A stretch of DNA of 34,285 bases from Bacteroidales bacterium (GCA_030637515.1 DAOWGM010000011.1:1-34285); one strand, 5' to 3'; shown: positions 8,328-16,247, numbered from the stretch's first letter. Program-made: numbers and translations. Notes: generated by a model not told the origin, from the sequence alone.

Positions 8328-9440
8328 TTGAGAAAAAGTTTATTCATATTATTTGTTTTTTGTTTGTTTATACTTTCATGTACAGAAGAATATTCATATC
8401 ATGCAGATAATTATATAAATGAACTTGTTGTACAAGGACTAATTTCGGATATTTCAGAAGATTGCGAAGTGAGATTAGTAAGATCATCCCGCTATAACGA
8501 TTATGAAGTTACTGATGAATCAAATGCGATTGTATATGTAACAGATAACAATGGAGAAATAATTCCTTTTACTGAGAAGGAAGCAGGAGTTTACATACCT
8601 GTTGATGAAAACTTTTTAGGAATTTTAGGCAATGACTATTATTTGACGGTTGAAACTGTTGAAGGAACTGAGTATGTTTCAGATATTGTTACTTTAAATA
8701 AAGTTCCTCAAATAGATTCTGTTTATTCTGTTTATAAAGAGATTTATTCTTTTGAAAAGAAAAAATATATTAAAGGAATTGACGTATGCATCGATTTTTC
8801 TTGGGATGAAGGAAAAGACTATTTTTTGCGATGGGATTATATTGAAACAATTAAGATATGGCCAAGATGGGAAGCTATAAATATTGAAGCTCCATATGCT
8901 CCTTGTTGGCAGGAGAAGAACAGCAGTAAAGTTATTACTTTCGACACTAAAGAGGTCCTGTCAAATTCAGTTAAACAATTTACTGTAATACATCTTAGTG
9001 AATATGATTATCAACCATATTACGGATATAGTGTTTTAATTCGACAAAGCTCAATAGATAAAAAAGTATATGATTTCTGGCAAATGGTAAAAGATAATTC
9101 AGAAGAAAACGGGAGTTTATTCGATAATATTCCATATTCTGCTATTGGAAATATGGAATGTAATACAGATGAAGATAAAAGAGTGTTTGGTTATTTTAGT
9201 GCATCCTCAGTGGCTAAAAGAAGGACATATTTAAAAGCACCTATTTTTAAGATACCTTTTATGGATATAAATGAGGGCTGTATAGCCACTAGTGTTCTTC
9301 CAAGTGAATTGAATTCATGGTTGTTAAATAATGCATATTTTTTATCACCATACACATACACATTAAGCAGAAGATGTGTTGATTGTGAATATTACCATAA
9401 TTCAATAAGAGAAAAACCCGATTTTTGGGATTATGATTAA
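8328..9440 (+). CDS. DUF4249-type lipoprotein, paralogue 1
   Basis: A 370-residue predicted lipoprotein with signal sequence and lipobox FILSC (Cys18). The start is TTG at 8328: the in-frame codon just before it is TAA, and no ATG occurs until far into the protein, so only TTG preserves the signal peptide. The mature protein carries family hallmarks: a beta-rich N-terminal half (VVQGLISD ... NAIVYVTDNNGE), a central RWDYIETI and PYAPCWQ, EYDYQPYYGYSVLIRQ, and a C-terminal CVDCEYY ... KPDFWDY. DUF4249 proteins commonly sit beside TonB-dependent receptors in Bacteroidota; their function is unknown. The gene starts 3 bp after the receptor stop and is followed after 3 bp by a paralogue, so it is part of one transcript. 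Family call from remembered features. Confidence 0.82.
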   Translation: MRKSLFILFVFCLFILSCTEEYSYHADNYINELVVQGLISDISEDCEVRLVRSSRYNDYEVTDESNAIVYVTDNNGEIIPFTEKEAGVYIPVDENFLGILGNDYYLTVETVEGTEYVSDIVTLNKVPQIDSVYSVYKEIYSFEKKKYIKGIDVCIDFSWDEGKDYFLRWDYIETIKIWPRWEAINIEAPYAPCWQEKNSSKVITFDTKEVLSNSVKQFTVIHLSEYDYQPYYGYSVLIRQSSIDKKVYDFWQMVKDNSEENGSLFDNIPYSAIGNMECNTDEDKRVFGYFSASSVAKRRTYLKAPIFKIPFMDINEGCIATSVLPSELNSWLLNNAYFLSPYTYTLSRRCVDCEYYHNSIREKPDFWDYD

Positions 9441-9443
9441 AAA

Positions 9444-10589
9444 ATGAAGATCTTAAAATTACATAGAATCAGAATTTTAAACGCAGTATTCTTTTTAACA
9501 CTTGTAGTCTGTAACTCCTGTATTGAAGAATACAATTATCATTATGATTCTTACGATAATATTTTGGCTGTACAGGGCGAGCTTGCAGCAGATTATGAAA
9601 ATACTGAAGTAAAATTATCAAGATCGGTTAATATATCTGGTAAAGAAGCATCTGATGAAACTAATGCACTGGTTTATGTAACAGATAAAAAGGGGAGTAT
9701 TATATCGTTTATAGAGATTGAACCTGGATTATATAAACCAGAAGATATTAACTTTTCAGGAGAAATTAATAATGAATATTTTTTAACTATTGAAACGTCG
9801 GATGGATCTGAATATGTTTCAGATATTGTAACTTGTTATGATGTCCCAGAAATAGATTCATTATATTATATTTATCATGAAATATACTCATTTGAGGAGG
9901 AGAGGTATGTAAAAGGAATTGACATTTGTATTGACACACATTGGGATGGGTCGGATGATTATTATTTGCGATGGGATTATATTGAAACAATTCAATTCTG
10001 GCAGAAATGGGAAAGCGTTCAAGCCGAAAATGCTCCTTATGGTCCTTGTTGGCAAACAAAGTATTGCACTAATGTTTTAATTGAAGAAACCAAAAGATAT
10101 GATAAGAATGAGTTAAATCAGTATCCTGTAATACGTTTAGATGAATATGATTATCAACCTCAATATAGATATCATGTACTTATCAGACAGCAAACAATAA
10201 ACAAATCGGTTTATGATTTCTGGGAAATGGTAAGGGAGAACAATGAAGACATGGGTAACATATTTGATAAAATCCCATATTCGCCATTGGGAAATATAAC
10301 ATGTTCCTCAGATCCTGAAAAAAAAGTGTTAGGATACTTTAATGCAGGAAGTATAACAACAAAAAATATATACATTAAGGCACCTGTATTTGGTATTAAT
10401 TTCGCCAATATTAATGATCATTGTCGAACTATAAATAGCCCTATTGGAAGACAGATTGAAGAAAAATATGTATATATAATTACATCCAACGAAAGTGGTA
10501 TTTTTTATACAAAAAAAAGAGAATGCGTTGATTGTGCATATTATAAAAACTCAACCCGGGAAAAACCCGATTTTTGGGAATATAAATAA
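9444..10589 (+). CDS. DUF4249-type lipoprotein, paralogue 2
   Basis: A 381-residue paralogue of the preceding gene, starting 3 bp after its stop at an ATG. The signal region is longer and has a weak lipobox, VVCNSC (Cys26), so lipidation is likely but not certain. It shares RWDYIETI, PYGPCWQ, EYDYQPQYRYHVLIRQ, YDFWEMV, and C-terminal CVDCAYY ... REKPDFWEY with the flanking copies. It is closest to paralogue 3, with which it shares the run EIYSFEEERYVKG and IQFW/IKFWQKWES. Extra spacing (92 bp) to the next copy, containing a 20-codon ORF, breaks the otherwise tight packing. Confidence 0.8.
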   Translation: MKILKLHRIRILNAVFFLTLVVCNSCIEEYNYHYDSYDNILAVQGELAADYENTEVKLSRSVNISGKEASDETNALVYVTDKKGSIISFIEIEPGLYKPEDINFSGEINNEYFLTIETSDGSEYVSDIVTCYDVPEIDSLYYIYHEIYSFEEERYVKGIDICIDTHWDGSDDYYLRWDYIETIQFWQKWESVQAENAPYGPCWQTKYCTNVLIEETKRYDKNELNQYPVIRLDEYDYQPQYRYHVLIRQQTINKSVYDFWEMVRENNEDMGNIFDKIPYSPLGNITCSSDPEKKVLGYFNAGSITTKNIYIKAPVFGINFANINDHCRTINSPIGRQIEEKYVYIITSNESGIFYTKKRECVDCAYYKNSTREKPDFWEYK

Positions 10590-10611
10590 AGATTTTAAAA
10601 GGAAAAAATAT

Positions 10612-10674
10612 ATGAAAATACTTCAAAAGAAAAAAGAGAATGCAGGTAATATAACTAAATTTGGGGCAAAATAA
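10612..10674 (+). CDS. possible 20-codon ORF between DUF4249 copies 2 and 3
   Basis: ATG at 10612 preceded by AAAAGGAAAAAATAT, a purine-rich stretch that could serve as ribosome binding site; the ORF runs MKILQKKKENAGNITKFGAK. Its first residues resemble the start of paralogue 2 (MKILKLHR), so it may be a relic of the duplication junction and not a functional peptide. It ends 7 bp before the paralogue 3 ATG. Confidence 0.2.
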   Translation: MKILQKKKENAGNITKFGAK

Positions 10675-10681
10675 ATTGACT

Positions 10682-11803
10682 ATGAAAAACATAAAAATAA
10701 CACTTATTATTTTAACCTTACTATTTAGTATTTCATGTATTGAAGAATATGATTATAGTTCTGAAGCTTATGATAGAGTACTAGCTATTCAGGGAATAAT
10801 AACAGATAGATATGAAAGCACTGAAGTAATCTTATCAAAATCGCTTCGCCTATCAGAAGAAGGCTTTATAATCGAATCAGATGCAATTGTGCATGTAACG
10901 GATAGTAAGGGTAATATAATTTCTTTCACAGAAACAGAACCTGGTATATATAAACCAATTGACATAAATTTCTCTGGAGTTTTAAATGAAGAATATTTTT
11001 TAACTGTTCAAACAAAAGACGGATCTGAATATATTTCAGATTTAGTAACCTTAAACGAGGTTCCTGAAATTGATTCTCTTTATCATATTTATAATGAGAT
11101 ATATTCGTTTGAAGAGGAGAGATATGTAAAAGGGCTTGACATATGCATTGATGCACATTGGGACGAGGGAAAGGAGTATTTTTTACGCTGGGACTATATT
11201 GAAACAATTAAATTTTGGCAGAAATGGGAAAGCAATGATGTTCAAAATGCCCCGTATGCAGAATGTTGGCAAACAAAATACAGTGATAATGTTTTAGTAG
11301 AAGAAACATCTTTATTCGAGAATAATCGACTTGAAAAATACACAGTTGTACATTTTGATGAATATGATTATGAACCTCATTACGGATATAGTATTCTTAT
11401 TCGCCAGCATGCAATAAATGAATCTGTTTATAAATTCTGGGAAATGGTAAAAGAAAACAGTGAAGATAACGGTGATATTTTTGCAAATGTACCTTATTCA
11501 CCTGTAAGTAATATAACCTGTTGTTCGGATGCAAATAAAAAGGTTTTTGGTTATTTCGATGCAAGTTGTTCTTCGGAAAAAAGGTTTTATTTTAAAGCAC
11601 CTGTATATAATATTCCTTTTGCTGACATTAATGATCATTGTGTAGCAACAGCTGTAAATTATGAAGTTTGGCGAGATCTTGATAATGTATACGTATTAAG
11701 TTCAGAAGATAATGTAGTTTATACAAAACAAAGAGAGTGTGTTGACTGTGCTGCTTATGAAAGGTCAAACAGAGAAAAGCCTGATTTTTGGGATTATAAT
11801 TAG
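10682..11803 (+). CDS. DUF4249-type lipoprotein, paralogue 3
   Basis: A 373-residue lipoprotein from the ATG at 10682; a longer frame from TTG 10661 would add only MGQNKLT ahead of a complete signal peptide, so ATG is preferred. Lipobox FSISC (Cys19), immediately followed by IEEYDYS as in the other copies. The same core appears: EIYSFEEERYVKG, LRWDYIETIKFWQKWES, PYAECWQTKY, EYDYEPHYGYSILIRQ, FWEMVKENSEDNG, and C-terminal CVDCAAY ... REKPDFWDY. The three copies keep their cysteines and aromatic core but differ most in the N-terminal third, which suggests a conserved fold with diverged ligand or partner contacts. 51 bp separates it from the plug protein start. Confidence 0.82.
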   Translation: MKNIKITLIILTLLFSISCIEEYDYSSEAYDRVLAIQGIITDRYESTEVILSKSLRLSEEGFIIESDAIVHVTDSKGNIISFTETEPGIYKPIDINFSGVLNEEYFLTVQTKDGSEYISDLVTLNEVPEIDSLYHIYNEIYSFEEERYVKGLDICIDAHWDEGKEYFLRWDYIETIKFWQKWESNDVQNAPYAECWQTKYSDNVLVEETSLFENNRLEKYTVVHFDEYDYEPHYGYSILIRQHAINESVYKFWEMVKENSEDNGDIFANVPYSPVSNITCCSDANKKVFGYFDASCSSEKRFYFKAPVYNIPFADINDHCVATAVNYEVWRDLDNVYVLSSEDNVVYTKQRECVDCAAYERSNREKPDFWDYN

Positions 11804-11854
11804 CAAAAATATTATTTGTATTTAAATAGATTTAAAAATATTAATTTGAGAACT

Positions 11855-14095
11855 ATGAAAAGAAAGTTTCAATTATCCTTTTTTGTTTTATTCATGTTGT
11901 TTAATGCAAACGCTTTTGCAGATTTTAGAGATTATGAAGCTGATGAAGTAATCTGTAATGATAAAATAATTATGAATTTTGATAGGAATGAGTATGTTTC
12001 AGGTGAAAATATATTTTTCAAAATAAATTGCGTTAATTATATTAATAATCACATTGCTACTGAAAGTAAATTTGCTTATGTTGAGTTAATTAATCCTGCT
12101 GGATATTCAATTGAGAGAAAGAAAATAAGTTTGGATTCTGGAAGTGGGTTTGGTTCTGTTTCTATACCCGACTCAGCATCGACTGGAATGTATAATATTA
12201 TTGCTTATACAAATTGTATGAAAAGCTTAGGATCAAATGCAATTTATCAGGGTAGCATTTTGATTTATAACCCGGAAAGAGCTAAATTCTATAAGACTGA
12301 TATTGAGTCTTCTAAAAAGAATATTCAGGTTAGTTATGAAAATAATGCAATTGTTAAAGGTTTAGGAAATACAATTTATTATAAGTTAATAGGAGATATT
12401 AAGGATACTATTACTGTTACTATTAATGATGAATCTGGTTATATATTAAATAGTGCTAAAAGCACTAGAGCCGTTGGAAGTATAACTTTTATTCCCGTTG
12501 AATCAACATTAGTATTTAAATTAATTACTAAAGACACTGTGTTTTCTGTTCCTATCCCAGAAATAGAGGAAGAGGGTGTCAATGTTAAGCTTTTAAGCGA
12601 TTCCAAAACAGAAATAAAATTACAAATTCAGTCTACGAATCTACACAGAAAATTATCATATGATTACAAATTATATGATGAAAAAGGAGAGTTACTTAAA
12701 AATATTTTTCTATCAAAAGAAAAGGAAATATTTGAAATTGATCATTCTAAATTCTTCAATGGAAACAATAAGCTGGTTTTGAAAAATAACAATAACGTTG
12801 TTATCTGGGAAAGGCCAATTTATATTGAGAAAGAAAATAACCCAATATTAATAAGTAATTTAAAACAAGAAGTTGAAGAGCGAGAAAAAGTAACTGTTTC
12901 ATTAATTCTTGATAATAAAATAGAAGAAAAAAAATACGCAGATATTTCTTTGTCTGTAAGGAAGATTAATCATTCCATAAAAGATCAGCGTGAACAACAA
13001 ATTAATCAAGCAGAACTAAGTAATTTGAATGTATTGTTTATTCAAGAACCAGAGGTTGGAAAGAGTTTGGGAGAAAAAATATATTTGAATGAACATAAGG
13101 GTTCATTATTATCTGGAAGGGTATTGAATTCAGACGGAACACCATTAATCGATAATAATATGTTTCTGTGTTTCCCAGATTCTTTTGTCAATACTCAGGT
13201 GTGTAAATCAAATGATAAAGGTGAATTCCATTTTTATATAAATAATGATAAAATTCAAAGAGATATTGTAATAAATGCAAATAATGGAAATAAAAATTTA
13301 ACGATTCTGATTAATTCTAACTTCTTAAATAATTATTCATTTGTTGCTAAAAAGAAGTTAGATATAAATGATGAATACCAAGAGTATTTAAAAAAGTTAT
13401 ATTATAATTTAAGAATTCAAAATGTATATAATCAAGATTATTTAAAGGTGGAACTAAATAAAAACGCATATAATTATACTGGTAATTTTTATGAAGAACC
13501 TGATGAAGAGTATTATTTTGATGATTTTGTTAGCTTGGATTCTATTCATGAATATTTTTATGAACTTATTAAAGGAGTTAGGGTTACAGAAATAGATAAT
13601 AAACCAGAATTTAGAGTTGTTAGTGAAAAGACACATGTTGAGTTTCAGGGAAATCCAGCAGTTTTTGTTGACGGCGTTTATATTGATAATGTAAAAACTA
13701 TTTTAGATATTAGTCCTGAATTGTGCTATAAAATTGAAGTTGTTCGATCACCTATTATTTTAAATTCAAAAATAGCTTATGGTCTAGTTAGTCTCATTAC
13801 AAAAAGTAGTAAGCTGAAAAATATTGACTTGTCCTCAAATTCCACAAGAATTGAGTATTCAGTATATGATCCTTCTGAGAAATTTGTTTTTGAAGGTTTA
13901 AATAATGACATTCCCGATTTTAGAAATACACTTTACTGGAATCCTGAAATAATTTTAAATAATGGGGAAGAAGAAAAAATTGAGTTTTATACTGGTGACG
14001 ATAATTCATGGTATGAATTGAATATAAGAGGAATTACTAACACAGGACAAGAAGTTTCTGAGAGCAAAATTTTTAAAGTAGGTAATCCTCAGTAA
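11855..14095 (+). CDS. secreted MG2-like / carboxypeptidase-regulatory / TonB plug-domain protein without barrel
   Basis: From the ATG at 11855 the protein has 746 residues; a TTG at 11816 in the same frame would put 13 residues before a clean signal peptide (MKRKFQLSFFVLFMLFNANAFA), so ATG is chosen. The N-terminal domain (about 30-125) has the macroglobulin-like pattern FDRNEYVSGENIFFKI ... VELINPAG ... GMYNIIAYTN. A CarboxypepD_reg-like domain (about 418-475) begins GSLLSGRVLNSDGTPL. A plug-like domain (about 580-675) contains AVFVDGVYIDNVKTI ... CYKIEVVRSPI ... YGLVSLITK. The C-terminus lacks a 22-strand barrel. Such proteins recur near DUF4249 genes and TonB receptors in Bacteroidota; a role as a periplasmic or surface partner of the receptor is inferred. 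Last gene of the cluster, ending at a hairpin. Confidence 0.75.
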   Translation: MKRKFQLSFFVLFMLFNANAFADFRDYEADEVICNDKIIMNFDRNEYVSGENIFFKINCVNYINNHIATESKFAYVELINPAGYSIERKKISLDSGSGFGSVSIPDSASTGMYNIIAYTNCMKSLGSNAIYQGSILIYNPERAKFYKTDIESSKKNIQVSYENNAIVKGLGNTIYYKLIGDIKDTITVTINDESGYILNSAKSTRAVGSITFIPVESTLVFKLITKDTVFSVPIPEIEEEGVNVKLLSDSKTEIKLQIQSTNLHRKLSYDYKLYDEKGELLKNIFLSKEKEIFEIDHSKFFNGNNKLVLKNNNNVVIWERPIYIEKENNPILISNLKQEVEEREKVTVSLILDNKIEEKKYADISLSVRKINHSIKDQREQQINQAELSNLNVLFIQEPEVGKSLGEKIYLNEHKGSLLSGRVLNSDGTPLIDNNMFLCFPDSFVNTQVCKSNDKGEFHFYINNDKIQRDIVINANNGNKNLTILINSNFLNNYSFVAKKKLDINDEYQEYLKKLYYNLRIQNVYNQDYLKVELNKNAYNYTGNFYEEPDEEYYFDDFVSLDSIHEYFYELIKGVRVTEIDNKPEFRVVSEKTHVEFQGNPAVFVDGVYIDNVKTILDISPELCYKIEVVRSPIILNSKIAYGLVSLITKSSKLKNIDLSSNSTRIEYSVYDPSEKFVFEGLNNDIPDFRNTLYWNPEIILNNGEEEKIEFYTGDDNSWYELNIRGITNTGQEVSESKIFKVGNPQ

Positions 14096-14102
14096 TATAA
14101 GC

Positions 14103-14134
14103 AATCCGGTTAATTAAATTTAACCGGATTTTTT
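14103..14134. terminator. bidirectional intrinsic terminator between plug protein and MATE gene
   Basis: AATCCGGTTAA (14103-14113), 6-nt loop, TTAACCGGATT (14120-14130) form an 11-bp perfect stem followed by a T run to 14134. The convergent MATE stop codon (14133-14135) overlaps the T run. It clearly serves the rightward cluster and can also act leftward, though with a weaker T tract. Confidence 0.9.
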
Positions 14135-15557
14135 ATATCTCTTTTAACTTCCAATTACCTTTTTTAAACAACCACATTGCAATTAGTGCCATAACAGATT
14201 CTGCTACAATAATGGCTATATAAACACCATTTTCATTTATCCCAATATGTTTTGCTAAGAAATATGCCAGAGGAATCTCAATAATCCAGAAACAAATTAT
14301 ATTTATAATTGTTGGTGTTTTAGTATCTCCGGCACCATTAAAGGCTTGTACCATAACCATTCCCATTGCATAAAAGATAAATCCAATGCTTATAATTCTT
14401 AAACCTATTGCACCAGAATTAACAACATCTACATTTTTAATGAAAATTCGAATAAAGAAATGAGGTTCAATAATAAAAACAATAGAAAAAATTCCTAATA
14501 GAAACATATTAATGTATCCTGTTGTCCATACAGCACGCTCTGCTCTTTCAGGCTTTTTTGCACCAAGGTTTTGACCAACTAGTGTTGCTGTTGCATTGCT
14601 TATTCCCCACGATGGTAGCAAAACAAAAATTATAATTCGTATTGCTATTGTATATCCAGCTAATGCAGCACTACCAAAAATAGCAATAATTCTAACCATG
14701 CCGATCCAACTTGAAGTTGCAATTATTGATTGTCCAATTCCTCCCATGGAAATTTGAATAAGATTGGTCATAACCTTAAGATGAACTCGTAATGCTTTTT
14801 TATATAACTTAACCCTACCATTTCCTTTTAATAAGATATGAAATTGATATATAACAGCAATACCTCTACCAGTTGCTGTTGCTATAGCTGCTCCTTTTAT
14901 TCCTAAAGCCGGAATTGGTCCTAAACCAAAAATGAAAATGGGATCAAGAATAATATTTACAATGTTAGCGAGGTATAATATTCGCATTGATAAAGCAGCA
15001 TCGCCTGAACTTCTGAATACGGCATTTATGATGAACAACAGCATAATAATTATATTGCTGCCAAGAGCGATAGTAGGATACCAATATCCGTTTTCTATAA
15101 TATTAGCATTGGCTCCCATTAATCTTAACAAATCTTTGGCGAATATCATTCCAGGTATTCCAATTAGTATTGAAATAAAAGCTCCTGCAATAATTGCCTG
15201 AACAGCAGCTACAGATGCCCGATAAGGTTTTTTTTCACCAATTCGTCTCGAAACAAGAGCTGTAGTAGCCATACTTAATCCCATTCCAATGGAATATATA
15301 ATTGTGAGTAACGATTCTGTTATTCCAACAGTTGCAATAGCATCAGGTCCAAGTTTTGATACGAAAAAAATGTCAGCTACGGCAAATATTGATTCCATGA
15401 TCATTTCTAAAACCATTGGAATAGATAACAATAAGATAGCTTTGCTTAATTTGATTTTTGTAAAATCTTTTTCAGTTCCGGATATAGATTCTTTAATATC
15501 TAACCACAAAGATTTTAAATTGAATTTTTTTATATGATGAATGAAATTTGAAAGCAT
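14133..15557 (-). CDS. MATE-family multidrug/metabolite exporter
   Basis: A 474-residue inner-membrane protein. After a short basic N-terminus (about 1-40) come about 12 hydrophobic helices in two related halves, starting LSIPMVLEMIMESIFAVADIFF, a classic MATE TM1. MATE-like motifs include GxGLSMATTALVSRRIGE between TM2 and TM3 and its second-half counterpart GISNATATLVGQNLGAKKPERAE. It exports cationic drugs or metabolites by Na+ or H+ antiport; the substrate cannot be told from sequence. It is monocistronic: a good promoter lies 136-168 bp upstream, leaving a roughly 130-nt leader with a short ORF and hairpin that may regulate expression. It converges on the plug-protein gene. Confidence 0.92.
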   Translation of the reverse strand: MLSNFIHHIKKFNLKSLWLDIKESISGTEKDFTKIKLSKAILLLSIPMVLEMIMESIFAVADIFFVSKLGPDAIATVGITESLLTIIYSIGMGLSMATTALVSRRIGEKKPYRASVAAVQAIIAGAFISILIGIPGMIFAKDLLRLMGANANIIENGYWYPTIALGSNIIIMLLFIINAVFRSSGDAALSMRILYLANIVNIILDPIFIFGLGPIPALGIKGAAIATATGRGIAVIYQFHILLKGNGRVKLYKKALRVHLKVMTNLIQISMGGIGQSIIATSSWIGMVRIIAIFGSAALAGYTIAIRIIIFVLLPSWGISNATATLVGQNLGAKKPERAERAVWTTGYINMFLLGIFSIVFIIEPHFFIRIFIKNVDVVNSGAIGLRIISIGFIFYAMGMVMVQAFNGAGDTKTPTIINIICFWIIEIPLAYFLAKHIGINENGVYIAIIVAESVMALIAMWLFKKGNWKLKEI

Positions 15558-15602
15558 GATGAAAATGTAAAACGATAAAACAATTAGTATAATTATGAAG
15601 GT

Positions 15603-15622
15603 TTAAAAGCGAGGGCTTTTAA
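15603..15622 (-). promoter_or_regulatory. hairpin in the MATE 5' leader
   Basis: TTAAAAGC-N4-GCTTTTAA is a perfect 8-bp dyad in the transcribed leader, 46-65 nt upstream of the MATE ATG and 8 nt after the stop codon of the 13-codon leader ORF. No T run follows it in the minus direction, so it looks more like a structural or attenuation element than a terminator. Confidence 0.5.
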
Positions 15623-15630
15623 GTTTTGAA

Positions 15631-15672
15631 TTATTCTACGACCGGAGCCGTAAATGGAGTTTTAATTTTCAT
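15631..15672 (-). CDS. possible 13-codon leader ORF upstream of MATE gene
   Basis: On the minus strand an ATG at 15672 opens MKIKTPFTAPVVE followed by TAA (15633-15631). It starts about 21-25 nt after the start site predicted from the TATCTTTG box, and lies in a locally G+C-richer patch. The stop codon is followed within 9 nt by a perfect hairpin, then the MATE start. The arrangement of promoter, short ORF, hairpin and exporter gene resembles translational or transcriptional attenuators of resistance genes. Whether it is translated is not known. Confidence 0.35.
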   Translation of the reverse strand: MKIKTPFTAPVVE

Positions 15673-15692
15673 TGGATTTTGTTTTATCAATG

Positions 15693-15725
15693 CAAAGATA
15701 GATAAAATAAGGCTTTATTACCAAA
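15693..15725 (-). promoter_or_regulatory. candidate promoter of MATE gene
   Basis: On the minus strand TTTG (15725-15722), 21 bp spacer, TATCTTTG (15700-15693) fit the Bacteroidota -33/-7 pattern, with an exact TAnnTTTG match. The expected start near 15686 leaves a leader of about 130 nt before the MATE ATG. Confidence 0.6.
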
Positions 15726-15753
15726 TGAGCAAAGAAATAAATTCGAAGAAAGT

Positions 15754-15782
15754 AAAAAGGGATCCTTTTTAGAACCCCTTTT
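15754..15782 (-). terminator. intrinsic terminator of the small acidic protein gene
   Basis: Reading leftward, AAAAGGGGTTCT (15782-15771), loop AAAA, AGGATCCCTTTT (15766-15755) pair as a 12-bp stem with two G-T wobbles and end in a T run. It lies 8 bp beyond the stop codon of the gene at 15790-16134. Confidence 0.85.
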
Positions 15783-15789
15783 AAATTAT

Positions 15790-16134
15790 TTATGCTTCGT
15801 AACTTTCGTCTTGTATATTTTCCACTTCATCAATATTATCATCGAGATATTTTTCACCTTCATCATTAACATCGTCTTCAAAATCATCACGAAGTTTTCC
15901 GTCCTCGCCATAATCATCATCTTCTTTAATAATATCTTGAGCTTCTTCTTCAGTCATCCTGATAAGATAATAAATCTCTTCAGTTTCGAACGGAAGTGCA
16001 GAAACAAACATCCCTTGCGCATTTGTAAAAGTAATCAGGTTATCTTCAAAGCCATCAGGATGCTCCACTTTTATACTATTCAAAGTATCTTCAGGAAGTT
16101 TTTCGTAATCAATTACAATTCGTTTCTTTGCCAC
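15790..16134 (-). CDS. conserved-looking small acidic cytoplasmic protein
   Basis: A 114-residue protein with no signal peptide or membrane helix. The first ~75 residues form a compact-looking domain (MAKKRIVIDYEKLPEDTLNSI, then ITFTNAQGMFVSALPFETEEIYYLIRMT), which I recall as typical of a conserved Bacteroidota hypothetical family of no known function. The last ~45 residues are a strongly acidic, probably disordered tail of Asp/Glu runs. It has its own good promoter and its own terminator, so it is a single-gene unit. The acidic tail could suggest a nucleic-acid mimic or a regulator, but nothing in the sequence proves this. The large antisense ORF over it is a shadow. Confidence 0.75.
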   Translation of the reverse strand: MAKKRIVIDYEKLPEDTLNSIKVEHPDGFEDNLITFTNAQGMFVSALPFETEEIYYLIRMTEEEAQDIIKEDDDYGEDGKLRDDFEDDVNDEGEKYLDDNIDEVENIQDESYEA

Positions 16135-16167
16135 TTTTATATATATTATATATTATGTTTTATGTCC

Positions 16168-16199
16168 GAAATATATTTAGAAAATCAAAATTGTCAAAA
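16168..16199 (-). promoter_or_regulatory. candidate promoter of the small acidic protein gene
   Basis: On the minus strand TTTTG (16199-16195), exactly 19 bp, TATATTTC (16175-16168): seven of eight matches to TAnnTTTG with the preferred spacing. It lies about 34 bp before the ATG. Confidence 0.6.
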
Positions 16200-16247
16200 C
16201 ACTTTTTAATTTTTTTACTAGATATATTGTCGATTGTACAAATAATT

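Noticed and set aside
9787-11207. Antisense ORFs (90 and 93 codons) over DUF4249 copies 2 and 3
   Set aside because: They mirror conserved lipoprotein coding sequence, lie at matching places in paralogues, and have no family character or start signals.
5598-11803. Interpretation as a SusC/SusD polysaccharide utilisation locus
   Set aside because: No SusD-like protein or glycoside hydrolase is present; the lipoproteins have the DUF4249 pattern instead.
14932-15537. Two plus-strand ORFs over the MATE gene
   Set aside because: Antisense to transmembrane-helix codons, which commonly leave open frames on the other strand.
15811-16209. 132-codon plus-strand ORF over the small acidic protein gene
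   Set aside because: It is the reverse of an Asp/Glu-rich tail, giving Ile/Phe-rich low-complexity sequence; the minus gene has promoter, terminator and a family-like domain.
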